Of a DNA stretch of 64,000 bases, positions 51,242 to 61,699 are shown piece by piece. Source of the DNA: Anarhynchus alexandrinus (lineage: Eukaryota > Chordata > Aves > Charadriiformes > Charadriidae); NCBI GenBank assembly GCA_008711295.1, contig VUYV01000100.1:1299106-1363105 (forward strand), written 5' to 3'. The first letter of the stretch is position 1. The number at the start of each line of letters is the position of its first letter. A program made the translations under genes and the position numbers. The notes beneath the pieces are model-generated. The model was not told the DNA's origin and did no database searches. It worked only from the letters and a program-made list of their open reading frames with translations.

Positions 51242-52801
51242 CATAAAAAAAGTATCTTTGGTGCAAAGTTGGCTCATCTGGCAAATTTTTCTAGTGTTGC
51301 ATTAGGCTAAGATTGTCTTTCATTGTAAATAGCACTATGTAAAAATCATCACTTTTAAAAAGTGTAAGTCCGTTTTAATTCTTCAGACACTTCCTAGACT
51401 TGAAAAACCTCAGTTGTCTTGAACAGATGTGACACCAGCTCCTGATGCTGGAATCTAGCCATGGCCCTCTGTTCCCTACATTTTTTGAAGGGGATAGGGG
51501 ACAGTGGGAATGAAAGACTGAGACAGAGAAAAACTGTAAGAAAGTTTATCATAAATTGAAGACTGTCAAACTTCTGAGGGAACTTGTTCCCTTGTATTTC
51601 TGAATTGAAACAAAGGGAATTAAGAGTTTTAATGACACTTTGACTATCGTTGGATCTTGTTTTGTTTTGCGTAGGGCTTCATAGTATGCATGTTCTGGTA
51701 AAAATAAATGAAGAAATAACCAAGTGTCTGAGGATTCCTTGACTTCCAGTTGTTTAAAAATACGTTGCTGAAATAGCGCCCACATGCTGAAGTTTTAAGT
51801 GTAGAAATGACTTACCAAAATTGCCTGTGTTTCACCTTTGAGCATAATAATGGAGTAGTTAGAGCTATGTTGAAAGCAGCAAAACAGAATGTGGACCTGG
51901 AAGGGACAGTTGCCTTGTAGAGATGACCTGAACACGGAGGGTAGCCCTTCAGTGGTTTTGAAGGAGCTACTTGCTTCCTGAGATTAGAGTAAAAGATAAA
52001 GCAGAACAAGAGTGTTCACAGGCTCTAACAGAATGCTTGCCCATTTGATCTGGTTCCAAACCACTGTCTATGGCTCACCCTGAATACTGCCTCTCCCAGC
52101 AATTGTCAACAAAAGCAGCGCTTCCAGATATGACATCACTTTCTCAATTCAGAAGTCCTTTTTTTAGTTACTTAATTTGATGTTAATGGAGATAACAGGA
52201 CTTGTCTCTGCCTAGCAGATATCATTGCAAAAAAAAAAAAAAACACAAAAGGGAGAGATCAGTTAAATATATAAAGGGTTGCTCCACCCCATCCCCATCC
52301 TGCATGTGTTTATTCTTTCCCCATTGTTTCTTAAGTATCAGCTTTCTAGCCCCTTAGAAAGGGTTTCCTCTTGAGGAGTAGATGAAAAAATACTCTTTAA
52401 GGAAAACATGAAATTTTTTGTTTATATTTTAAATTTATAAATATCTACGTACAAAAATATCTGAAGTGAAAATAATTAATAGAAGGTGACTCAGATGGCT
52501 ATTCTTGTACTTGGCTTGTACTGTTGTACGTCAGAATAATTTATATAACTGGAATGATTTTCTAATTATTTTAATTCTGGACCAGGTTCTTTATTTCAGT
52601 ATTGCCTCCTGTATAAGCTTCCCCACTTCTAATGCAATCAGCTGTTTACTCTCTTATTTGTCAAGGTCTGCTTTGAAACTCTTGTACTTCTTTAATATCA
52701 AGAAGTGAAAACATTTATCAGTTGTAAGTTATAAGGTTGCTTTTGGACTCTCTGGAAGTGTTCCTCAGATCAAAATGAAAGGATACATGGCTGTCACTTA
52801 C

Positions 52802-52859
52802 CTGGGTCTCCTGGGGGTGAATGGTTTGTCCAGCAGCAGAGGCCAGATGTGGGCAGGTA
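52802..52859 (-). other. candidate 58-bp exon on the minus strand (splice-site motifs only)
   Basis: On the minus strand the acceptor GGTCCCTTTCTAG precedes 52859. The donor is the consensus CCAG|GTAAGTG, with its GT at 52801-52800. Two of the three frames are open across the block, one reading TCPHLASAAGQTIHPQETQ. The product is unrecognised. A perfect CAGGTAAGT is expected about once per few hundred kb, so chance is a serious alternative. Confidence 0.17.
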
Positions 52860-54130
52860 CTAGAAAGGGACCAGCAGCCAGTGGTGTTCCCAGAGTGCTC
52901 TTTGGTCAAGATCATGCCAACTGGCAGATTTGGGATCATCCATCCTTCATTTTCCCCTAGTACCTGCTTCCCCTTCTCCTAGTCATATGGACAAGTGCCT
53001 TTTCACCCACTGCTTCAAAATATGTCATGGTTCAGTTGCCTAAGCTATGTGAGCCTATCTCATTTCATCACTTCCTCAACACTGCAAGGTCCTCAGTTAC
53101 CCTGCTCTCTGATTTTGGCCTGAAACTATTTCAAGTGCTGAGGACAAAAATACTTTAGTCTAACTTTGACCTACATATATCGTAAAGCTTACCTAACAAA
53201 TACAGTTTGTCAGCGTTAGGTGATCTAATAGTACCTCCCAGCTATAAACTGCATGAAACCTCACTCCGTTGCCTAATGCACAGGCAAAACCACAATCTGT
53301 CCTAGAAAGACCAGGCATTTCTTTAATTAATGTATTTGTTAATTAGAGCATTTTCCCTTAATCAGAGAGGGAAGGCTAGACTCCTCTCCTCTTTTTTTTT
53401 TTTTTTTTAACCAGAGTAACAGCAATTAGAGATCCTGCTGTTCCCTGGATCTTGCTTTCCAGTTACATGGTTTTATTCTATCAAAGTATTATCTCGGAAC
53501 ACAAATGACATAATTGGAGGCAGAGAGACAGAGAGCCTTCAATCAGTGGAGATGTACAGTGGCAACAAAATAAAATAACACCTTCCCAACTAATTTAAAA
53601 ATGCACAGGAAATATTCTTCGAGACCTTTACTCTTCTCCTGATTGATATGATGCAATAAGGCAGGAACAGGGGGTCCTGTTAAATATATATTTTCAAATA
53701 CTTTTAATGGAGAAACATCATTCAATCTACATAATGTTAAGTACGAAATCTCATGAAAAAGTAATGGGAACTAAAGCTGTAGTGAGCTGTAGCTGAGGGA
53801 GCAAGCTCTGATGAAAAAGTCTTTGTAGGCTTTCATGAGCAATGTAAGCCTAAAGTTCATGTATATATTAGGCTCAGGTGAGGTCTACAAACAGATAACT
53901 TGTCAAAGATGCAAAGGTGTACTAAGTTGCAGCATAGTTTCAACTGTGAAGGATAAGTTCACTGGAAGATGAAGTATTTTGAAAGCCCAGGACGTAAGTT
54001 ACAAAATGCTCATGAGTGTCTTCCAGTTTCAGTCACAACTGAATATCTGTCTACAATCTAAATATTTAGGGATTGATCTGCTTTGGTTTGCAACTGAAGG
54101 AGAAACTAATTCTGTAAAGAGATAGTGGGT

Positions 54131-54170
54131 GGGGGGGGGGGGGGGGTGTGTTGTTTTTTTTTTTTTTTTT
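54131..54170. repeat. G16 and T17 homopolymers beside an N
   Basis: G16 (54131-54146) is followed by TGTGTTG and T17 (54154-54170). A single undetermined base lies at 54200. G16 can form G-quadruplex structures and is error-prone in sequencing, so exact lengths are unreliable. Confidence 0.85.
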
Positions 54171-54257
54171 AGGGGTTTGGGCTCGTTGTGATTTTTTTAN
54201 AGAGCACTGGAGTCTATGTGAAGCTCCTTATGCAAAAAAACCAACACACTTAAAATC

Positions 54258-54310
54258 ATTGGTGCTTTTGTGCCTCAGTTTCTATTTCTATAAAACGTTC
54301 TGTTTCAAAG
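54258..54310 (+). repeat. probable MIR-like CORE-SINE fragment, short
   Basis: GCTTTTGTGCCTCAGTTTCT followed by ATTTCTATAAAACG matches the most conserved MIR string (CTCTGTGCCTCAGTTTCC, then TCATCTGTAAAATG). Only about 50 bases are recognisable. Confidence 0.45.
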
Positions 54311-57300
54311 TGATACTGTAGCTTTATTCCCCAGAAGTCAGGCTGTATGGGCCACCACTGTATTTTGACTGTGCACTTGAGCACACCTCAAGTTCAGCAT
54401 TTGGACCCGCAGCAGCAACGTTTTAGCACAAATAGGTAAGACCGTACAGTGTGTGAGCCACGTGGAATGGCCCAATCCACCGTCCTGCCCTGACCTTGCA
54501 AGGATGTGGAGAACTCCAAATAGACAAGATATTGATACTGCTTTTTCAGGAAGAACACTGACATCGCATGCCCCCCAAGGGCAGGTATGAGTTGTATCTT
54601 ACCGAAACTTGGGTGACTGTTTTGAAATGTGTGGCTTCACAGCATTGCACTGAAAGCAGTGCGGATCCTGGCGTGTGTATGTGTGCAATGTGAGAAGAAA
54701 TGTGTGCTTTATTTTGCTGCTTGGCTTATATTCCGCAGTCAGAATAAATATACAGGTACTGTGGCTTGTGCAGCCTTCATGAGGGACAGAAAGGAACAGT
54801 CAAAGGTACCGTTCTGTCATCCACATCTAAATAATTGACATTTATTTCTTTGCATGAGGTCAAGGAGCGGGCTTGGCTTCTTAGGTGCTGGCCTCTCTCA
54901 CAGGGTAGTAGACTCTTTTAATCCTCCCTTTACTTGGCAAAGAGTGTATATGCACATGTAAAGTGCTGACCTGCTGACAGTTTGTCTTATGTTGACCACA
55001 AGGACATGGTGTCAGATTCATAGGAAATAGTAACTGGTTATAAATTTTTATAAAGGAATCGGTGGCATTTTGAAGGATGAGGAAATGATAGGAAGGGACA
55101 GGCAGGGGATAGTGGCAGTTTGATAAAGGCTTGTGTTTAAAAGCACAAAAACAGAATTTTAGTATCAGATATGCTCTTTGCCATCTCTGCTACCTCGTGT
55201 TGTTTCTCTACAGTAAATACTAATGGATACTACATCTTACAATTTTCAGCTCCAATGCTTAAGCAAGGTAATTTCAAAGTTATTTCTTTTTAGCATTTGA
55301 TAATTCATGCCAGTAGAATTTGGCTGCACAAATACCTGTGAAAAATTGAAACAAAAAAAACCCCCTGCAAATTCTTAAGTGAATAATTTATATGCTGAAA
55401 TATTTGTAGAAGGGTCTTTGCACTGTCACCTATTTCAGCTGATTTTGGTGCCTATCCAAAGCACATCTAAAGCCATGGAAAGAATTTTGCTAAATTCATC
55501 TAGGATTGCATCAAGATTTGTAGTTCTTATCCTGCAAGCCCATGAGTAATTTTCTTCTTGAGGTAGAACTTTGAAGTCTTTTTTTTTTTTAAATGGATTA
55601 GGATGTGTATACATTTCTAACAAAGTCTACATACAGCAGGATGCAAACTGATTTCCCTCCTCTCAGGTTCAGGCCCTCAAACTGTCAGTGTCATGAGTGA
55701 AATCAGTGCTCAACAGCCACTGACAGGAAATTCTGAATACCAACTTTAATTAACAACTTTATTTTTAAACACAGTGTCAAGATTGTGTACATAGTGAGGA
55801 ATTCTTTTCTCTGACATCTAGATCAAAAAAAGGTACATGTATTTGTTTTTTGTATTGGAGTCTTAAGTAAAAGAACCTACAATATTTTGACACAACTGGC
55901 AATGTTGGAACTCTCCAAATTAGTAAATTCAGCCAAGAGCCCTTTGTTTTAGACAATGACCAATACTTTGAGGAATTACTTACAGAAATTGTTTCCAAGA
56001 GTACTACGGAATGCATTGCTGTCCATCAATGATGATCTAAGCTGAAAAGGCTGAGAGGACTGAGGCTTATCAACAGAAAGGATCTACTGAAAGGACTGGA
56101 AATTTCTGGGACTTTTACCACTGCAAGCAGCTTAAATTTTTATTTTTTTTCCCCACATGATTCATTAGTCAAGTATATTGGAGTGAATGGCTGTGCAAAC
56201 AGCATGTGGATCTGTGAGGCTCAGTGCAAGGCTACCCAAACTGAGAGAAAGCCACCTGAGGAACCAAGAGCAATAGTAGCTTTTGAGACTCTTCCTGCTG
56301 CATATGACATACATGTGCCTTCAGATGGAGGTCTTGCAGTAAAATAATCCTTAATTCTCACAATCCCACTATTCCTTTTCTCTGCTATTGAATGAGAATT
56401 ACTGCAACTGTAGCTACTGTTTTAGACGTTGTGTCCAGGTTAGAATGTAAACCAGTAGATAATAGCAATAAGGAAGAAAATACAGATTCTGTCTAACATA
56501 GGCATAGGCTGGTCAGAAAAGCCAAACTGATTAATGTATAGCCAACCTTATAGATACTGTGTACAGTAAGTGTAGAAAGGTTGGCTCTGTCACAGATTGG
56601 TACTGGGCTGTGGGAACCTGGATGACTTGGAAGTCCATGCGCCTCTTTTTGTGTCTAATTCTCTCTTTTTTTTAATTATTGTGGAAAAAGGAAAAGCAAG
56701 ATTTAAAAATATCTGCAAAGTTGGTTTTTGGGTTGCTTTTTTTTTCTTTTTTTTTTTTTTAAACATGCAATAACTGTAGGTGTTGGGGCATGATATGACA
56801 GCAAAAGTTGAAAGGTAAATGTAAGAGAGTGAGAAGCTGGACCATAAGAGAACACTATAACTGAGTTTTAAATATTAGGTAACCACTGATTTTGTGCATG
56901 TTACCAGTATTTCTGAATGAACTGATTGGAGCCTATATGCCAGTGTTCCTAGGGATACCAAGAAGGCAGGAATCTGTCTGTATCAAATAGCCTTTCTACT
57001 ATGATGGAAAACCTGTGAACCAACACAACAAAATCCACCAATAGTTAGATCTCTGATTTCAAAACAGGAGTACTTTGATGTAAGCATATCTTTCTGGAAA
57101 TTCAGTAGAGAACTGGGGTTTGGCTATAAAAACCTATGAAGCCGATACAGCTGAGCCGATATAGTTGTTTGATTCCCACTGAGAGACACAGTCTCATTTG
57201 CTTTCCTTCACTCTGCTTTGCACACTGTCCTTTCTCAACCTTGGATGGGCAGTCCCCAGTGATCTAGCACTCATCTCACCTCTGGCGGGTTGATTCAACT

Positions 57301-58773
57301 CAGAAAACATTAAATTTTCATGCTGGTTTAAATCTCTGCCAAATTAGTGAGTTGCGTCTGCTCAGTGAGAAGCCAGAGGAGTTCTTGAACTGGTGGGAAT
57401 TGGTGGCCAGGAGCTGGGGTGGGTTCTGCAGGTGGGAAACCCTTCTGGCAACAGCTAGACGTTAAGGCAGCTCAACAATCCTGTCTGAATGCACTTGTAG
57501 GTGTAAATTTAGCCATACTGGTTCTTTCTGCAGTCTGTCTTCACTGAAACCTGATTCTCTTTGATGCATCTTTTTTTCTTTTTGTTTGTAGCTTGAATTT
57601 TTTTTGTTGTTGTTGTCTTCTGTCCCCCACAATAAGACCTGTTAGGCTCTTTGAGGTCATTCCAGCTCTTGTGAGCATGCACTAATTCACTGCTTGGTAC
57701 TACAAGGAATTATATCAAGTCTGAATGTTGGCCAATGTCAAGGAGTGCATGTTTTAATAGTTTTGAAAGCTGCAATCCTGTCTTGGTTTGCTGTAAATGC
57801 ATTAATGGAGTATCAGAAACTGTGTACTCTCCGCTAAGACTGAGGCCTCAGTACAGCATCAATCGGAAATATATCGTTGCGCTGTGACTTCAATACTGGG
57901 CCTGAGTGGGCCTGAGGGAGGAATAAATCAACAGTGTTAGCTTAGTAACAGCTGTAGGAGGTTGGGAGTCAAGAATTTTGTTCTTCCCTAGGTCATACTC
58001 CTTCCTGGACAATGAAAAAAAATGACATTTGATGCTGTTTTATGCTAGAAAATTAGTTCATCACCAGGTTGCTTTTGGTCTCTAAGGAGTCAATGTGGGG
58101 ACTGGTGTCCAAACCAGTATGCTCTTTGCTCTGTTTGCTTCTGATAAATGTACTCCAAGCTCCATGCATTTAAGGCAGGTACTTTGCGAAAGCTTTCCCT
58201 TGCCACAGAAACTAGTGCAAGTGACTATTTAATAGAGCAGTGAGCAGGATCCTACTGTACCTCACGTGTATGCTGCAGATACGCTTCCCTCTCCTCACAT
58301 ACCAACTGCATACTTTGGTTAACACCTAATAAATCCTAGAGAAATCCCCCCTTGCACATTTTGTTTATAGCGTAATGCCCATGTCTTTGATAGTAATCTC
58401 CAGGCAAACATCTATATTCTCAGTGGCAGACAATGAATTGCTGTTTTAGGAGCCGATTGCTCTCTTTTCACGCATTTGTGAACACTTTTCCCCTAGGTTA
58501 ATATCCCATCAGCACTGTTTCTTTTTCAGGTACCTGGCAAGACTCTTTACCCAACAGTGATCTTCATATTTATTTTTAACTTCCTTTAAAACTAAATTCC
58601 CTGTCATATTGTTTTTTTAATTGCATTTCACTTAACTGTGAATAATCTCATAACAGTTTTCAGATGCTGGCTTTTGAATACTTTTCTTTTCCTCCTCCTT
58701 TTTGTCAAAACACGGAAAAAATATTCTGAATCTTCAGCTCCCACTGTATTACTTTCCACATATACTCCTCAGT
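54311..58773. other. AT-rich non-coding stretch
   Basis: No gene recognised. It holds T runs at about 55578-55589 and 56737-56760 and a (TTG)n run at 57601-57616. The last bases before the gap (to 58773) do not resemble CR1. Confidence 0.5.
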
Positions 58774-59709
58774 NNNNNNNNNNNNNNNNNNNNNNNNNNN
58801 NNNNNNNNNNNNNNNNNNNNNNNNNNNNNNNNNNNNNNNNNNNNNNNNNNNNNNNNNNNNNNNNNNNNNNNNNNNNNNNNNNNNNNNNNNNNNNNNNNNN
58901 NNNNNNNNNNNNNNNNNNNNNNNNNNNNNNNNNNNNNNNNNNNNNNNNNNNNNNNNNNNNNNNNNNNNNNNNNNNNNNNNNNNNNNNNNNNNNNNNNNNN
59001 NNNNNNNNNNNNNNNNNNNNNNNNNNNNNNNNNNNNNNNNNNNNNNNNNNNNNNNNNNNNNNNNNNNNNNNNNNNNNNNNNNNNNNNNNNNNNNNNNNNN
59101 NNNNNNNNNNNNNNNNNNNNNNNNNNNNNNNNNNNNNNNNNNNNNNNNNNNNNNNNNNNNNNNNNNNNNNNNNNNNNNNNNNNNNNNNNNNNNNNNNNNN
59201 NNNNNNNNNNNNNNNNNNNNNNNNNNNNNNNNNNNNNNNNNNNNNNNNNNNNNNNNNNNNNNNNNNNNNNNNNNNNNNNNNNNNNNNNNNNNNNNNNNNN
59301 NNNNNNNNNNNNNNNNNNNNNNNNNNNNNNNNNNNNNNNNNNNNNNNNNNNNNNNNNNNNNNNNNNNNNNNNNNNNNNNNNNNNNNNNNNNNNNNNNNNN
59401 NNNNNNNNNNNNNNNNNNNNNNNNNNNNNNNNNNNNNNNNNNNNNNNNNNNNNNNNNNNNNNNNNNNNNNNNNNNNNNNNNNNNNNNNNNNNNNNNNNNN
59501 NNNNNNNNNNNNNNNNNNNNNNNNNNNNNNNNNNNNNNNNNNNNNNNNNNNNNNNNNNNNNNNNNNNNNNNNNNNNNNNNNNNNNNNNNNNNNNNNNNNN
59601 NNNNNNNNNNNNNNNNNNNNNNNNNNNNNNNNNNNNNNNNNNNNNNNNNNNNNNNNNNNNNNNNNNNNNNNNNNNNNNNNNNNNNNNNNNNNNNNNNNNN
59701 NNNNNNNNN
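58774..59709. other. assembly gap of 936 N
   Basis: All bases are N. The right edge opens directly inside a CR1 body and the left edge is unique sequence, so the 5' part or breakpoint of that CR1 lies in the gap. Apparent long frames across it are artefacts. Confidence 0.99.
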
Positions 59710-60101
59710 TGGGGCCCCCAACATAAGAAGGACATGGACCTGTTGGAATGAGTCCAGAGGAGGGCCATGAAGATGATCAGAGGGCTGGAGACAGGCTTTG
59801 GTTGGGGTTGTTCAGCCTGGAGAAGAGAAGGCTCTTGGGAAACCTTATATCAGCCTTCCAGTATCTGAAGGGGGGGCCTACAGGAACTGGAGAGAGACTT
59901 TTTACAAGGGCATGTAGTGACAAGGTGAAGGGTAATGGCTTCAAACTGGAAGTGGGTACATTTGGAGTAGGTATCAGTAAGAAATTTTTTACTCTGAGGG
60001 CAGTGAGACACTGGACCAGGTTGCCTAGAGAAGTTGTGGTTGCCCCATCCCTGGAGGTGTTGCAGGCCAGGCTGGGCGGGGCTTTGAGCAACCTGGTCTA
60101 G
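59710..60101 (+). pseudogene. CR1 ORF2 C-terminal remnant, disrupted
   Basis: The in-frame start of the visible part reads WGPQHKKDMDLLE and then hits TGA at 59749-59751, where the family continues. An internal deletion near 59786 returns the reading to the CR1 frame, giving [20 protein letters not shown] and, further on, RHWTRLPREVV. The end, GGALSNLV before the stop at 60099-60101, matches the normal ORF2 terminus, so the 3' coding end is authentic. A frame can be opened from an ATG at 59748, but its first 18 or so residues are out of the CR1 frame. It covers only the distal part of reverse transcriptase, downstream of the active site, and is inactive. Confidence 0.9.
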
Positions 60102-60179
60102 TGGGAGGTGTCCCTTCCCTTGACAGGGGGGTTGGAACTAGGTGATCTTTAAGATCTCTTCTGACCTAAACCAATCTAG
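59710..60179 (+). mobile_element. CR1 LINE 3' portion, truncated on the left by the gap
   Basis: The body carries the standard CR1 landmarks: CCCCCAACATAAGAAGGACA near the start, GGGGTTGTTCAGCCTGGAGA, GAGCAACCTGGTCTAGTGGG, and a 3' end GGGGGGTTGGAACTAGGTGA followed by GACCTAAACCAATCTAGG. The terminal octamers are eroded. The element reads on the plus strand, opposite to the copy at 40798. Some 16 bases of the usual sequence are missing after GGGCTGGAG near 59786. More of the element probably lies in the gap. Confidence 0.93.
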
Positions 60180-60898
60180 GAAAAATGATAATACATACCC
60201 TTGAAAATATCACAGGAATTTGTAAAATTAATTTTAGCAGCTGGCCGTGTTGTGAATGAGAAATATTACAGTCTAATGAGAATTCATAATTTGGATGTCT
60301 CACAAGCTAATTTGTGTATCAATTCACACTTTAACTATTTATAAGCTCTATACAAATTTTGAATTAATTTTATTACATAAACTATTGGCTTGCAGTAGTC
60401 ACTACTGAACAGTTCTGCAGGTCAGTAATAATTTTGTACGAAAAAATAATAAATTAGCTTAAATAGCAGATTTTGTCATCTGCTTGGTAAAATTTAGGAA
60501 AAAAAAAGTGGAAAGGGGAATATGTTTATTATTTGTTGTAAACAATTAGCTGAACTCTCATAATTGTGTCATAGCACTTATCTGATCAGTGGATAAACTG
60601 GATAGTGGTAACAGACAAAACAACATCTGGGTAGATGAAGTTACTGTTTTCAGTTTTTAGAAGAGGCTGGAAAGGTGAGAGCATAGATTATGTCTGAAAC
60701 TAGTAAGGAAAAAGAAGGGGATTTAGTAGAATAGAATCTCATCTATGCTTTAATCGGAGAACTCTACTAGATTTTACTGGTACCTCCTCATTCTTAACAC
60801 AGCAGAGAATCTAAGCCTGGCTGTCTGCTTTGTATTCTGGAAGGAAACATGAGATGTTCCATATTTTCTTTAGGAGCTTGGATAGTCTACCATGTAAC

Positions 60899-60925
60899 GA
60901 TGTCTCCATAAGTTATGGAGACATC
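60899..60925. repeat. perfect 27-bp palindrome (13-bp arms, 1-base centre)
   Basis: GATGTCTCCATAA (60899-60911), a single G, and TTATGGAGACATC (60913-60925) are exact reverse complements. The flanks do not extend the symmetry and no target-site duplication is seen, so it is not obviously a transposon. It could come from templated mutation during replication, or be a dimeric protein-binding site. Confidence 0.95.
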
Positions 60926-61614
60926 CAACTAAAAATGATATTTTTGCCCTTCTTCAAGGGATTGAATGTCTTGGGAAACAGGCTTTTCCTCTTCAAAACA
61001 GCATGTAAGCTTATATGTAGATTCACTAGCTGAAGGAAAAAAAAAAAGAGGGGGGAAAAAAAAAGTAAAAAGTCCCATGAAGCTAGTTTCATGTGTAGTA
61101 TCTGTGACTTTTTTTTTTTAATGTCCAAACCCAACCTTTTCTGTGGTATATCTTCACTGAAGGGTTGTCTGAAAGTACTAGCACAAACTTGATTCTACTC
61201 TTTTTAAAATACACCCCAAATCCCTTAACAGTTTTTAGTGTTATGTCAAATCAGGTGAGCTGTAAATTAGCATTTACATGCAGATGTTACTTTATCTTTC
61301 CAGTTTATAGCAAAGGTAAATTTCTTGAGACTTTCACTGCTTTTCCACAAGTTCTTGGTAATTTGTAAAGAGTAGACATAGTCTCTCACAGATTTATTAG
61401 CTAAAATTTTAATATTACAACAAGAAACTTTGAAAGTTCTCATCTCTCCAAGTTACAATTTGCAGGTTCAGTAAGGATCTAAACACTTTAGTTACAGTAT
61501 TTTTTTTTTACACAGAATAACCCAGATGCTTAAACTCGGATATTAATCTCCATAATATTTCCAGCTACATCCTGTTGGAGACAGATTGTACGTCCATGCT
61601 CTGGGAGAGTATCC

Positions 61615-61699
61615 TTTGTATCTCCATTACCTACTTGAATAGTNGATGAAGTTACTGTTTTACTGATTACTTTGTATCTCCATTACCTACTTGAATAGT
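61615..61699. repeat. 29-bp exact duplication across a single N
   Basis: TTTGTATCTCCATTACCTAC and the next nine bases occur at 61615-61643 and again at 61671-61699. The N at 61644 and 26 further bases lie between. Exact identity next to an N points to an unmerged contig overlap. Confidence 0.8.

Larger units (their letters stand above)
49791..54120. other. AT-rich non-coding stretch
   Basis: No gene recognised beyond the low-confidence minus-strand exon at 52802. It includes A15 at 52229-52243, T17 at 53392-53408, the duplicated seam at 50124 and the CA/TG inverted repeat at 51190. The minus-strand frame of about 120 codons at 50916-51284 runs through the CA repeat and has no family resemblance. 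Confidence 0.5.

Noticed and set aside
50916..51284. 122-codon minus-strand frame
   Set aside because: It runs through the CA/TG repeats, overlaps other frames of equal quality and has no splice or homology support.
53780..53830. String GTGAGCTGTAGCT, recalling a repeat known from turtles
   Set aside because: Only about 13 bases match and the flanks do not follow the repeat.
58638..59768. Four reading frames of 339-362 codons, two on each strand
   Set aside because: They consist almost entirely of N translated as X across the assembly gap.
59777..60091. Minus-strand frame of 104 codons
   Set aside because: Antisense shadow of the CR1 ORF2 remnant at 59710-60101.
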